NCBI GenBank assembly: GCA_032055545.1 | Contig: DAMBQR010000004.1 | Coordinates: 1-64,000 of the forward strand | Origin: Pseudescherichia sp032055545 | GTDB taxonomy: Bacteria; Pseudomonadota; Gammaproteobacteria; Enterobacterales; Enterobacteriaceae | Length of the DNA: 64,000 nucleotides | Direction of reading: 5' to 3' | Shown here: piece after piece, positions 26,585-35,344 of the stretch | Layout of the letters: each line of letters opens with the position of its first letter | Position numbering within the stretch: position 1 is the stretch's first letter | Translations under genes and position numbers: made by a program | The notes under the pieces: model-generated | The model's database searches: none | What the model was told of the DNA's origin: nothing | Seen by the model: only the letters and a program-made list of their open reading frames with translations

Positions 26585-28059
26585 ACTCCCTCCTCCGGGG
26601 TAAAGTGCAGCCCTGGGCTGAGCGTCTCCGGCAGGGTCAAATCAGGCGATTCAAGGCTCGCCATCGGCCATGCGCAGTAGTCGGCGGCATACCAGGCGCT
26701 GGGACGATGGTTGCCCGAGGCCCCGATCCCGCCAAAGGGGGCGGTGCTCGCCGCGCCGGTCAGAGGTTTGTTCCAGTTAACGATCCCGGCCCGCGCCGCC
26801 AGCAGCAGGGCGTCAAACTTCTCGCGCTCCGCCGAGACGAGGCCGCAGGCCAGCCCGTAGCGGGTAGCATTTGCCAGCGTAATGGCCTCTTCCCAGCTGT
26901 CGTAGCGCCAGACTGTCAGCAGCGGGCCGAATACCTCTTCATCCGGCACGTTGGCCACGCCGGTGAGATCGATAATGCCGGGGCTAAGCAGCGAGGTGCC
27001 ATTTTTGATGCGCTTCGGTGCCAGCAGCGTCTTACCACCGCGCGCCTCGTGGGCCTGCCACGCCTGATAGACCTGCTCAGCCGCCTGCTCCGAGATCAGC
27101 CCGCCCATAAACGGCTGCGGCTCGGCGTTCCAGCTACCGGGCTGGATGCGGCCCGCTACCTCGACCAGGCGGGCAAGAAAGGCGTCACCCTCCGCGCCGC
27201 GCTTCACCAGCAGGCGACGAGCGCAGGTGCAGCGCTGACCCGCAGTGATAAACGCCGACTGAATAGTCAGATGTACGGCGGCATCGCGATCCGCTATGTC
27301 ATCGACGATCAGCGGATTGTTTCCCCCCATCTCAAGGGCGAGGATCTTCTCCGGCTGCCCGGCCAGCTGGCGATGCAGCTGATAGCCGGTGCTGGCGCTG
27401 CCGGTAAAGAGCAGGCCGTCGAGATCCGCCAGGCCGCTGAGGGCCTGGCCGGTTTCTCGTCCGCCCTGTACAAGGTTGAGCACGCCGGCAGGAAGGCCTG
27501 CCTGCTCCCAGAGCTTCACCACCGCCTCGCCGGTATACGGCGTCAGTTCGCTGGGCTTAAACACCAGCGTATTGCCCGCGAGCAGAGCCGGAATGACATG
27601 GCCGTTAGGAAGATGGCCAGGAAAGTTATAGGGACCAAAGACCGCCAGCACGCCGTGGGGGCGATGGCGCAGCGTTGCCGCGCCATCCGCCATTGCCGTC
27701 TGCTGCTCGCCGGTTCGCACGTGCCAGGCCTTTACGGAGATGGCAGCCTTGTTAATCATGGCCCCCACTTCTGTCGCCGCCTCCCAGCGGGGCTTGCCCG
27801 TCTCCCGGGCGATGACTTCCGTCAGCGCGCCTTTATTCTCCTCCAGCAGCGCGGCAAATTTTTCCACCACGGCCTGACGGGCAGCGAAAGGCTGCGACGC
27901 CCAGCCAGGGAAGGCGGCCCGGGCGGCCCGACAAGCCTCGGCTACCTGCTGCGCATCGGCATCCTCTCCCTGCCAGAGCAGATCGCCACTCACCGGATCG
28001 CGCTTTTCACGCCGAATGCCCTGACCGGTCGCCCAGTCACCGTTAATCCATAAGCTCAT
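26581..28059 (-). CDS. astD: succinylglutamic semialdehyde dehydrogenase
   Basis: NAD-dependent oxidation of succinylglutamate semialdehyde to succinylglutamate. 492 residues, aldehyde dehydrogenase superfamily: catalytic Glu in LALEMGGNNP and catalytic Cys in AGQRCTCARR, with Rossmann signatures FGPYNFPGHLPNGH and FTGSASTGYQLHRQ. It overlaps both neighbours by 4 bp, implying coupled translation. Confidence 0.96.
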   Translation of the reverse strand: MSLWINGDWATGQGIRREKRDPVSGDLLWQGEDADAQQVAEACRAARAAFPGWASQPFAARQAVVEKFAALLEENKGALTEVIARETGKPRWEAATEVGAMINKAAISVKAWHVRTGEQQTAMADGAATLRHRPHGVLAVFGPYNFPGHLPNGHVIPALLAGNTLVFKPSELTPYTGEAVVKLWEQAGLPAGVLNLVQGGRETGQALSGLADLDGLLFTGSASTGYQLHRQLAGQPEKILALEMGGNNPLIVDDIADRDAAVHLTIQSAFITAGQRCTCARRLLVKRGAEGDAFLARLVEVAGRIQPGSWNAEPQPFMGGLISEQAAEQVYQAWQAHEARGGKTLLAPKRIKNGTSLLSPGIIDLTGVANVPDEEVFGPLLTVWRYDSWEEAITLANATRYGLACGLVSAEREKFDALLLAARAGIVNWNKPLTGAASTAPFGGIGASGNHRPSAWYAADYCAWPMASLESPDLTLPETLSPGLHFTPEEGV

Positions 28060-29090
28060 ACTGTTTTCTCCTCGGCACAGAGGCGCACCAGGCGAACCTT
28101 GTCACCCGGCTGGCAATTAAGAACGTCCATCTGGGCGGCGCTCAGCACCAGCCGTTCGGTATCGGGGTTAGCGGCTATCAGCATGACGCGAAATTGCTGG
28201 TACTGTTCGTTAGCCACCATGCAGAGCGGCCACTCGCCCGGTGCAGACTGCCCTTCAGCCACCTCCACCAGACGGCTTTTGCGAATGGCGCGCACCCGGT
28301 CGATATCACACTCCAGCGTCGGCCCGCCGTCGAAAATGTCGATGTAGTTCCGGTAGCGAAAGCCCTCTTTCTCCAGCACGGCGCGCGCCGGGGCGGTTTG
28401 CGGATGCACTTCTCCAATGACCGCCTGCGCCTCCGCCGACAGGAACTGGGTGTAGATAGGATGCTTAGGCATCAGCTCGGCGATAAAGGCCTTCTGCCCG
28501 ATACCGCACAGGCGATCGGCGCGGCTGAAGGACATAGAGAAGAAGGTTTTCCCCAGGCTGTCCCAAAAAGGCGAGTAGCCATCTTCACTGATAACGCCGC
28601 GCATCTCCGCCACCACCTTTTCGTTGAAGCGATCGCGAAACGCCGCCATAAACATAAATCGTGACTTAGAGAGCAGGTAACCGTTGCCCGCCTTCCGCCA
28701 GTCGGGATCGAGAAACAGGGTGCACAGCTCGCTGCTGCCGGTGTGGTCGTTGCTTAAAAACAGGGTGGGCAGCGCGTTATAGACGTTAAGCTCTTTCGAG
28801 GCATGCACCAGGGTGCCGACCCGGTAGTTGTACCAGGGATCGTTCAGCCCAACGGCAACCTCAATAGCGCAGACTCCGGCCACCGTACCGCTATCGGTAT
28901 CCTCCAGCACAAACAGATAGCCCTGCTCGCTCTTCGGCAGCTCGCCCTGCCAGGTCTGTCGTGCCCGGGTAATACGCGCCGACAGCGTAGCCTCGTCAGC
29001 GGGCAGTGAGGTAAGCCCACCCCCGGTTTTGCCTGCCAGCCGCATCAGGGCGGGGAGATCGCTATGCTCAATCGGACGGATCACCATCAT
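28056..29090 (-). CDS. astA: arginine N-succinyltransferase
   Basis: First step of arginine catabolism by the AST route, transferring succinyl from succinyl-CoA to arginine. 344 residues, single-subunit AstA; the conserved blocks SKTGGGLTSLPA-like (GKTGGGLTSLPADEATL), GLNDPWYNYRVGTLVHAS and RNYIDIFDGGPTLECDIDR are present. The MMVIRP start at 29090 overlaps the astC stop (ATGA). Confidence 0.96.
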   Translation of the reverse strand: MMVIRPIEHSDLPALMRLAGKTGGGLTSLPADEATLSARITRARQTWQGELPKSEQGYLFVLEDTDSGTVAGVCAIEVAVGLNDPWYNYRVGTLVHASKELNVYNALPTLFLSNDHTGSSELCTLFLDPDWRKAGNGYLLSKSRFMFMAAFRDRFNEKVVAEMRGVISEDGYSPFWDSLGKTFFSMSFSRADRLCGIGQKAFIAELMPKHPIYTQFLSAEAQAVIGEVHPQTAPARAVLEKEGFRYRNYIDIFDGGPTLECDIDRVRAIRKSRLVEVAEGQSAPGEWPLCMVANEQYQQFRVMLIAANPDTERLVLSAAQMDVLNCQPGDKVRLVRLCAEEKTV

Positions 29091-30307
29091 GTTGTGTACC
29101 CCGCAAGAAACCGTTCGCATGCCCGGGAGAAGCGTGCCATGCCGGTGCGGATCTCCTCTTCGCTGATATTCAGCGCCGGGGCGAAACGCACTACGTTAGC
29201 GCCGGCGATCAGCACCATAGCGCCCTCTTCGGCGGCAAGCTGGGCGATCTGTTTGGCTTTACCGGCCCAGGCGGCATTCAGCTCACAGCCAATCAGTAGG
29301 CCGATGCCTCTGATCTCCTTAAACAGGTCTGAACGGGCGTTGATAGCCTGTAACTGCTCAACCAATGCCTGCTGGCGCTGCTTGACGCCGTCAAGAAAGG
29401 CGCGATTATCGACGTTATCCAACACCTCTCCCGCTACGGCAGCGGCCAGCGGGTTACCGCCGTAGGTTGTCCCATGCGTGCCGACGGTCATTACGCTGGC
29501 GAACGCTTCTCGCGTCAGCATCGCCCCAATTGGAAAACCGCCGCCCAGCGCTTTGGCGGTAGTCAGGACGTCCGGCGTGACGCCGTAGTGCATATAGGCA
29601 TAAAGCTCGCCGGTACGCCCTACACCAGTTTGGACCTCATCAAAGATCAGCAGCGCGTTATGGCGATCGCAAAGTTCACGCAGCGCCTGTAAAAATTCTG
29701 CTTTCGCAGGCACGACGCCGCCTTCGCCCTGAATGGGTTCAACCATCACCGCGCAGGTATCATCGGTAATCAGCGCCCGGGCAGAGGCGATATCGTTAAA
29801 CACCGCGTGATGGATATCCGGCGGCAGCGGAGCAAAATCCTGGGAGTAGGCCGGCTGGCCTCCGGCGCTAACGGTAAACAGCGTCCGGCCATGAAAGGCA
29901 TTTTTAAAGGCGACGATGCCACTCTTCTGCCCACCGAAGCGGTCGTGCGCATATTTGCGCGCCAGCTTCAACGCCGCCTCGTTAGCCTCAGCGCCGGAGT
30001 TACAGAAAAAGATCCGGTCGGCAAAGGTGGCATCGATAAGCCGCTTTGCCAGCCGCAGCGCTGGCTCGTTAGTATAGCCATTGCCGGTATGCCAGAACTT
30101 GCCCGCCTGCTCGCTCAGGGCGCGGCAAAGTCCCGGGTGAGCATGACCCAGCGCGTTAACGGCAATGCCGCCAGCAAAGTCGATATACTCTTTCCCCTGT
30201 TGGTCCCATAGGCGGGAACCCTCACCACGAACCGGAATAAAAGGCGCAGGCGCATACACCGGCAGCATCCACTCATCGAAACTCTCACGCGTAACTGACA
30301 GAGACAT
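29087..30307 (-). CDS. astC: succinylornithine transaminase
   Basis: PLP-dependent aminotransferase acting on succinylornithine, with some acetylornithine activity; first gene of astCADBE. 406 residues, class III aminotransferase: the PLP Lys lies in TTAKALGGGFPIGA (about residue 252), the Asp in LIFDEVQTGVGRTG. ATG 30307 gives MSLSVTRESFDEW, equivalent to the E. coli start; the 45-residue upstream extension runs through the sigma-54 promoter and is rejected. Confidence 0.96.
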   Translation of the reverse strand: MSLSVTRESFDEWMLPVYAPAPFIPVRGEGSRLWDQQGKEYIDFAGGIAVNALGHAHPGLCRALSEQAGKFWHTGNGYTNEPALRLAKRLIDATFADRIFFCNSGAEANEAALKLARKYAHDRFGGQKSGIVAFKNAFHGRTLFTVSAGGQPAYSQDFAPLPPDIHHAVFNDIASARALITDDTCAVMVEPIQGEGGVVPAKAEFLQALRELCDRHNALLIFDEVQTGVGRTGELYAYMHYGVTPDVLTTAKALGGGFPIGAMLTREAFASVMTVGTHGTTYGGNPLAAAVAGEVLDNVDNRAFLDGVKQRQQALVEQLQAINARSDLFKEIRGIGLLIGCELNAAWAGKAKQIAQLAAEEGAMVLIAGANVVRFAPALNISEEEIRTGMARFSRACERFLAGYTT

Positions 30308-30380
30308 AGCAACCTCATCAGGTAAATAAAACGTTGTTAATATGTTAATTATTGTGAGCATTGGCCCTGTGAATGTAGAT

Positions 30381-30396
30381 TGCACGCATCGTGCCA
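30381..30396 (-). promoter_or_regulatory. sigma-54 promoter of the ast operon
   Basis: TGGCACGATGCGTGCA matches TGGCACG-N4-TTGCA with the diagnostic GG-N10-GC spacing. It lies about 75 bases upstream of the astC ATG, as expected for the nitrogen-regulated ast promoter. Confidence 0.85.
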
Positions 30397-30460
30397 GCCA
30401 GCGATAAAAATGCATAACGTCGGAGCGGCAATGAAATATCAATGTGTTACAGCAGAGCGC

Positions 30461-30490
30461 TATTCACTTAAATTGCATAAAAAGTGAATA
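30461..30490. promoter_or_regulatory. ArgR-like inverted repeat upstream of astC
   Basis: TATTCACTT and AAGTGAATA are perfect 9-bp inverted repeats separated by 12 bases. The TGAAT/ATTCA halves resemble ARG boxes. ArgR acts on ast in E. coli and Salmonella; binding here is inferred. Confidence 0.45.
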
Positions 30491-30717
30491 ATATTAGAAA
30501 GAACGCCGATGGCGGTGGCTGAGAGCAGCAGATTTATGCAGGAATAAAATTTAATTCTGGAAGTGTGATCGCAAGCGAAACTTACCCCGGTTTTTCGCCC
30601 CATTGCGGTGCGCTATGCACTTTTTCAGGACGCGATGTCTATTCGCAATCCGGGGCGGATACGCTGCGTTTTTTCTGTTAACATCTGGGCTTATCAATTG
30701 GCTATGTGGCAGAAAAT

Positions 30718-31524
30718 ATGAAATTTGTTTCTTTTAATATCAACGGGCTGCGCGCGCGCCCCCATCAGCTGGCGGCAATCGTAGAGAAACACCAGCCGGA
30801 CGTGATTGGCCTGCAGGAGACAAAGGTTCACGACGATATGTTCCCGCTCGAAGAGGTTGCGAAGCTGGGCTACAACGTCTTTTATCACGGCCAGAAAGGG
30901 CATTACGGCGTAGCGCTGCTGACTAAGGAGACCCCGGTCTCGGTACGCCGTGGTTTTCCCGGTGATGATGGCGAGGCACAGCGCCGGATTATTATGGCGG
31001 AGATCCCCTCATCCCTTGGCAATATCACGGTGATCAACGGCTACTTCCCGCAGGGCGAGAGCCGCGACCATCCGACAAAATTCCCGGCGAAAGAGAAGTT
31101 TTATGCCGATCTGCAAAGCTATCTCGATAACGAGCTGCAGAAGGATAGCCCGGTGCTGATCATGGGCGATATGAATATTAGCCCCACGGATCTCGATATC
31201 GGTATTGGCGAAGAGAGCCGTAAACGCTGGCTGCGCGGCGGCAAATGCTCGTTCCTGCCGGAAGAGCGCGAGTGGCTGGGCCGCCTGCTGGGGTGGGGGC
31301 TGGTGGATACCTTCCGCCACGCGAATCCGGAAACGCAGGACCGTTACTCCTGGTTCGACTACCGCTCAAAAGGGTTCGATGACAACCGCGGGCTGCGTAT
31401 CGATCTGCTGCTGGCCAGCCAGTCACTGGCGAGCCGCTGCCAGGAGACCGGCATCGATTACGATATTCGCAGCATGGAGAAGCCCTCCGACCATGCGCCG
31501 GTATGGGCCAGCTTTACGCTCTAA
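30718..31524 (+). CDS. xthA: exonuclease III
   Basis: Major AP endonuclease and 3'-to-5' double-strand exonuclease of base excision repair. 268 residues as in E. coli. Active-site residues: Glu34 (LQETKVH), Asp151 and Asn153 (GDMNISPTDLD), His259 (SDHAPVW). ATG 30718 gives MKFVSFNINGLR; an ATG four codons earlier is not the family start. Confidence 0.97.
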   Translation: MKFVSFNINGLRARPHQLAAIVEKHQPDVIGLQETKVHDDMFPLEEVAKLGYNVFYHGQKGHYGVALLTKETPVSVRRGFPGDDGEAQRRIIMAEIPSSLGNITVINGYFPQGESRDHPTKFPAKEKFYADLQSYLDNELQKDSPVLIMGDMNISPTDLDIGIGEESRKRWLRGGKCSFLPEEREWLGRLLGWGLVDTFRHANPETQDRYSWFDYRSKGFDDNRGLRIDLLLASQSLASRCQETGIDYDIRSMEKPSDHAPVWASFTL

Positions 31525-31538
31525 CCCAGCCTAACGTA

Positions 31539-31571
31539 ACGCCGGGCGGCGGCTACGCCTTGCCCGGCTTA
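31539..31571. repeat. REP-like element between xthA and ynjH
   Basis: GCCGGGCGGCGGC-TAC-GCCTTGCCCGGC forms the imperfect GC-rich palindrome typical of enterobacterial REP sequences, in a convergent intergenic spot. Confidence 0.7.
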
Positions 31572-31838
31572 CTCCCGAACTTGCCGCCACACCAGCGGAT
31601 TTGTACTGAGCGTGCGTTCGTCGCGCTGGCACTGCAGCAGTACCCCTTCTGCCTTGACCACCGCCCCTTCTGAATAGTTTCGATCCTCATAAATACAGCA
31701 CAGATTGCAGGGCTGGGGACGCTGCCCACCCGTGCTAAAGACCTCCGGTGGGACGTTCACCTCCACGTCCGGGCGGATACGGTCGGCCTGCGCACCGGCG
31801 GATAACAGTCCAAGCAGAGCAATCACGTAACGGTTCAT
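31569..31838 (-). CDS. ynjH: YnjH, DUF1496 periplasmic protein
   Basis: 89 residues with a signal peptide (MNRYVIALLGLLSAGAQA) and the DUF1496 core containing four cysteines, three of them clustered (PCNLCCIYEDRNYSEGAV ... LLQC). Matches E. coli YnjH. ATG 31838 is chosen for the signal peptide; an upstream in-frame ATG at 31889 adds a non-homologous stretch. Function unknown. Confidence 0.9.
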   Translation of the reverse strand: MNRYVIALLGLLSAGAQADRIRPDVEVNVPPEVFSTGGQRPQPCNLCCIYEDRNYSEGAVVKAEGVLLQCQRDERTLSTNPLVWRQVRE

Positions 31839-32066
31839 CGACGTTTCTTCCTTTTTGATCCTGATAATTACTATAACGGTAAACCGCACCGGTTCCTTTA
31901 ATTAATCTGTCCATCGTTTTTAGTTATGACCCGAGCCGGTTTATAAATTTCCCTTCGCTGGTTAATTTTTCGCTTGCCTGGCAAAGCGGTGCGGGTGGTA
32001 TAGTCGAAAACAGCGCTAAAACGCTCACACAACACGCATAATTTATTATAAGAGGAACTTATCTCT

Positions 32067-33410
32067 ATGGATCAGGCACGCTCTCTGGAATCTTTTCTTA
32101 CCCATGTCCAACAGCGCGACCCGCATCAGAGCGAGTTTGCGCAGGCCGTTCGCGAGGTGATGACCACCCTCTGGCCGTTTCTCGAAGCAAACCCGCGCTA
32201 TCGCCAGATGTCACTCCTTGAGCGCCTGGTTGAGCCGGAGCGTGTGATCCAGTTCCGCGTAGTCTGGCTGGATGATAAAAATCAGGTCCAGGTCAACCGC
32301 GCCTGGCGCGTGCAGTTTAACTCGGCGATCGGCCCATTTAAGGGCGGCATGCGCTTCCACCCCTCGGTAAACCTGTCGATCCTTAAGTTCCTCGGCTTTG
32401 AGCAGACCTTCAAAAATGCGCTAACCACCCTGCCGATGGGCGGTGGCAAAGGCGGCAGCGATTTCGATCCCAAGGGCAAAAGCGAAGGCGAAGTGATGCG
32501 TTTCTGTCAGGCGCTGATGACCGAGCTGTACCGTCACCTGGGGCCAGATACCGACGTCCCGGCGGGCGATATCGGCGTCGGCGGCCGTGAGGTGGGCTTT
32601 ATGGCGGGCATGATGAAAAAGCTCTCCAACAGCAGCGCCTGCGTCTTCACCGGCAAGGGACTCTCTTTCGGCGGCAGCCTGATCCGCCCTGAGGCGACCG
32701 GCTACGGCCTGGTCTACTTCACCGAAGCGATGCTCAAGCGTCACGGCCTGAGCTTCGAAGGAATGCGCGTGGCGGTCTCCGGCTCCGGCAACGTGGCGCA
32801 GTACGCTATCGAAAAAGCGATGGAATTTGGCGCGCGGGTTGTCACGGCCTCCGATTCCGGCGGCACGGTAGTGGATGAGGCGGGCTTTACGACTGAGAAG
32901 CTGGCGCGCCTGTGCGAAATCAAAGCCAGCCGCGATGGCCGTCTCGCCGACTATGCCCGCGAGTTTGGCCTGGTCTGGCTGGAAGGCAAGCAGCCGTGGT
33001 CCGTGACGGTGGATATTGCCCTGCCGTGCGCCACCCAGAACGAGCTGGGTGAAGACGCGGCCCGTCAGCTGATCGCCAACGGCGTGAAGGCGGTAGCGGA
33101 AGGCGCAAACATGCCCACCACTATCGAAGCCACCGATCTCTTTCTTGAGGCAGGCGTGCTCTTTGCGCCGGGTAAAGCGGCCAACGCGGGCGGGGTTGCT
33201 ACCTCCGGTCTGGAGATGGCGCAAAACGCCGCACGCATGGGCTGGAAGGCGGAGAAAGTAGACGCCCGCCTGCACCATATCATGCTGGACATTCATAACG
33301 CCTGCGTAGAGTACGGCGGGGAAGGTAAACAGACCCACTACGTGCGCGGGGCAAACATTGCCGGGTTTGTGAAGGTGGCCGATGCGATGATCGGCCAGGG
33401 TGTAATTTAA
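32067..33410 (+). CDS. gdhA: NADP-specific glutamate dehydrogenase
   Basis: Reductive amination of 2-oxoglutarate to glutamate, the ammonia-assimilating route under high ammonia. 447 residues as in E. coli. The catalytic Lys lies in PMGGGKGGSDFDP (about residue 128), the nucleotide fold in VAVSGSGNVAQYAIEKA. A GAGGAACTT ribosome site precedes the ATG. The stop codon overlaps that of convergent topB; the ynjI gene found between them in E. coli is absent. Confidence 0.97.
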   Translation: MDQARSLESFLTHVQQRDPHQSEFAQAVREVMTTLWPFLEANPRYRQMSLLERLVEPERVIQFRVVWLDDKNQVQVNRAWRVQFNSAIGPFKGGMRFHPSVNLSILKFLGFEQTFKNALTTLPMGGGKGGSDFDPKGKSEGEVMRFCQALMTELYRHLGPDTDVPAGDIGVGGREVGFMAGMMKKLSNSSACVFTGKGLSFGGSLIRPEATGYGLVYFTEAMLKRHGLSFEGMRVAVSGSGNVAQYAIEKAMEFGARVVTASDSGGTVVDEAGFTTEKLARLCEIKASRDGRLADYAREFGLVWLEGKQPWSVTVDIALPCATQNELGEDAARQLIANGVKAVAEGANMPTTIEATDLFLEAGVLFAPGKAANAGGVATSGLEMAQNAARMGWKAEKVDARLHHIMLDIHNACVEYGGEGKQTHYVRGANIAGFVKVADAMIGQGVI

Positions 33411-35341
33411 GCTTCGGGTTGCCCGGGGGCGCTACGCTTACCGGGCTTGCGGCGAGTGAATTTCTTCTTATCGCCGCCGCCCGGGGCAAAAATGCCCCTG
33501 AACTGGCGAACCGGCGTACTGCGCGCCTGGTCGATCAGCTGATAGAGGGTGCCCACCAGCGGCTGCATGAAGTCCTGGTAACGGCACTGCTTCTCGCTAA
33601 TCTGCGTCAGAACCGACTCCCAATGGGCGGTCATGTCCGGCCTGGCAGCCATCTCCGGCAGAGAGTGGATCAGCGCTCGTCCCGCATCGGTAGAGAGAAT
33701 GCTGCGCCCTTTCTTATGCAGAAAGCCGCGCTTAAACAGCAGCTCGATGATCCCGGCGCGGGTCGCTTCCGTTCCCAGCCCGTCGGTGGCGCGCAGGATC
33801 TTCTTCAGATCCTTATCCTGGACGAAGCGTGCGATCCCGGTCATCGCCGAGAGCAGCGTGGCGTCGGTAAAGGGCCGTGGCGGCTGCGTCTGGCGCTCAA
33901 CCACCTCACCCTTTTCACACAGCAGTTCATCGCCCTTCGCCACTACCGGCAGCGGCGTGCCGTCGTTCTCTTCGTCGCGCTCTTTGCTGCCGAGCAGGGT
34001 TCGCCAGCCCGCCTGCGCCAGGAAGCGCGCCTTCGCCAGAAACTTGCCGTTGGCGATATCCAGTTCGATCTCACACTTACGAAACATCGCATCCGGACAG
34101 AACTGCATCAGATACTGACGGGCAATCAGGCCATAGACCTTCGCCTCATTGTCATGCAGGTTCACCGTGCTGCTGCGCGCCGTGGGAATGATCGCGTGGT
34201 GAGCATCAACCTTTTTATCGTCCCAGCAACGGTTACGCCGATCCGTATCTACCGCCGGCTGCGGCAGCAGATCCGGAGCATGCACGCCAATGGCTTTCAT
34301 AACGGAATGGCGTCCGGCAAAGTGCTCCTCCGGCAGATAGCGGCTGTCGGAGCGCGGATAGGTGATCAGCTTATGGGTCTCATAGAGCTTCTGGCAGATA
34401 TCCAGCACGTTCTGCGCGCTCAACCCGAAGCGCTTCGCCGCCTCGATCTGTAACGAAGAGAGTGAGAACGGCAGCGGCGCCGGTTCCGACTCCTGTTTGT
34501 CGTTGTAGCGGGTAACGTGCGCCGGCTGGCCAGTAATACGCTTAACCACATGTTCGGCCAGGGTCCGGTTGAGCAGACGCCCCTCTTCATCCTGATGCGG
34601 CTCACAGGCCTCGCTCGGCTGCCAGGTGGCGGTAAACCGCTCCTCTTTCGGGGTGACGATATGCGCCTTCACCTCAAAGAAATCTTTAGCGACAAAGTTC
34701 TCAATCTCTTCGTCTCGGCGCACCACCAGCCCGAGAACTGGCGTCTGGACGCGCCCCACCGAGAGCACACCCTGATAGCCAGCGCTCTGCCCCAGCAGCG
34801 TCCAGGCGCGGGTCATATTGATGCCGTAGAGCCAGTCAGCCCGAGAGCGGGCCAGCGCGGATGAGCTCAGCGGAATAAACTCGCTGTTGGCGCGCAGGCG
34901 GTTGATGGCGCGCTCCACCGCCTGTGGGTTGAGATCGTTGATCAGGCAGCGCTGCACGTTGCGGCGCTTTTCCGCCGGGAGTTGCAGATAGTTGAGCACC
35001 TCATCGACCAGCAGCTGACCCTCGCGATCCGGGTCACCGGCGTGGATAATCTCGCTGGCCTCGCCAAGCAGGCGTTTGATCACGTTGATCTGCTTAGTGA
35101 CCGAGGCGCGCGGCTGCAGCTGCCACTTCTCCGGCACGATAGGCAGATCCGCCAGGTTCCATCGGGCGTAGCGGCTGTCATAGACATCCGGCTGCGCTTG
35201 CTCGAGCAGGTGACCAATGCACCAGGTCACGACCTGGCCATTTCCACACTCAATATAGCCGTCGCCCTTGCGGTGCGGCTTTGGCAGCACGTCGGCAATA
35301 GCGCGGCCCAGACTGGGTTTTTCGGCAATAAACAACCGCAT
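33407..35341 (-). CDS. topB: DNA topoisomerase III
   Basis: Type IA topoisomerase that decatenates replication and recombination intermediates. 644 residues (653 in E. coli). The Toprim metal site (HAGDPDREGQ, residues 100-109) and the active-site Tyr328 (ITYPRSDSRYL) are at the E. coli positions. The C-terminal tail is basic and slightly shorter (KKKFTRRKPGKRSAP), fitting non-specific DNA binding. Starts 3 bases after the selD stop, so it is likely co-transcribed with selD. Confidence 0.96.
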   Translation of the reverse strand: MRLFIAEKPSLGRAIADVLPKPHRKGDGYIECGNGQVVTWCIGHLLEQAQPDVYDSRYARWNLADLPIVPEKWQLQPRASVTKQINVIKRLLGEASEIIHAGDPDREGQLLVDEVLNYLQLPAEKRRNVQRCLINDLNPQAVERAINRLRANSEFIPLSSSALARSRADWLYGINMTRAWTLLGQSAGYQGVLSVGRVQTPVLGLVVRRDEEIENFVAKDFFEVKAHIVTPKEERFTATWQPSEACEPHQDEEGRLLNRTLAEHVVKRITGQPAHVTRYNDKQESEPAPLPFSLSSLQIEAAKRFGLSAQNVLDICQKLYETHKLITYPRSDSRYLPEEHFAGRHSVMKAIGVHAPDLLPQPAVDTDRRNRCWDDKKVDAHHAIIPTARSSTVNLHDNEAKVYGLIARQYLMQFCPDAMFRKCEIELDIANGKFLAKARFLAQAGWRTLLGSKERDEENDGTPLPVVAKGDELLCEKGEVVERQTQPPRPFTDATLLSAMTGIARFVQDKDLKKILRATDGLGTEATRAGIIELLFKRGFLHKKGRSILSTDAGRALIHSLPEMAARPDMTAHWESVLTQISEKQCRYQDFMQPLVGTLYQLIDQARSTPVRQFRGIFAPGGGDKKKFTRRKPGKRSAPGQPEA

Positions 35342-35344
35342 TGC

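Larger units (their letters stand above)
30308..30717. other. regulatory region between divergent astC and xthA
   Basis: About 410 bases. It holds the sigma-54 promoter of ast (30381-30396), an ArgR-like inverted repeat (30461-30490), a GTGC-GCTAT-GCAC palindrome (30608-30620) and the xthA promoter zone. E. coli ast is controlled by NtrC with sigma-54, by ArgR and by sigma-S; the NtrC site itself was not identified with confidence. Confidence 0.7.

Noticed and set aside
26497..28053. 518-codon open frame on the plus strand
   Set aside because: Lies wholly opposite astD and the astB start; Arg/Gly-rich composition typical of antisense frames in GC-rich genes.
31539..31571. GC-rich palindrome as part of a mobile element
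   Set aside because: Matches ordinary REP elements, which also occur at 40752 and 47885.
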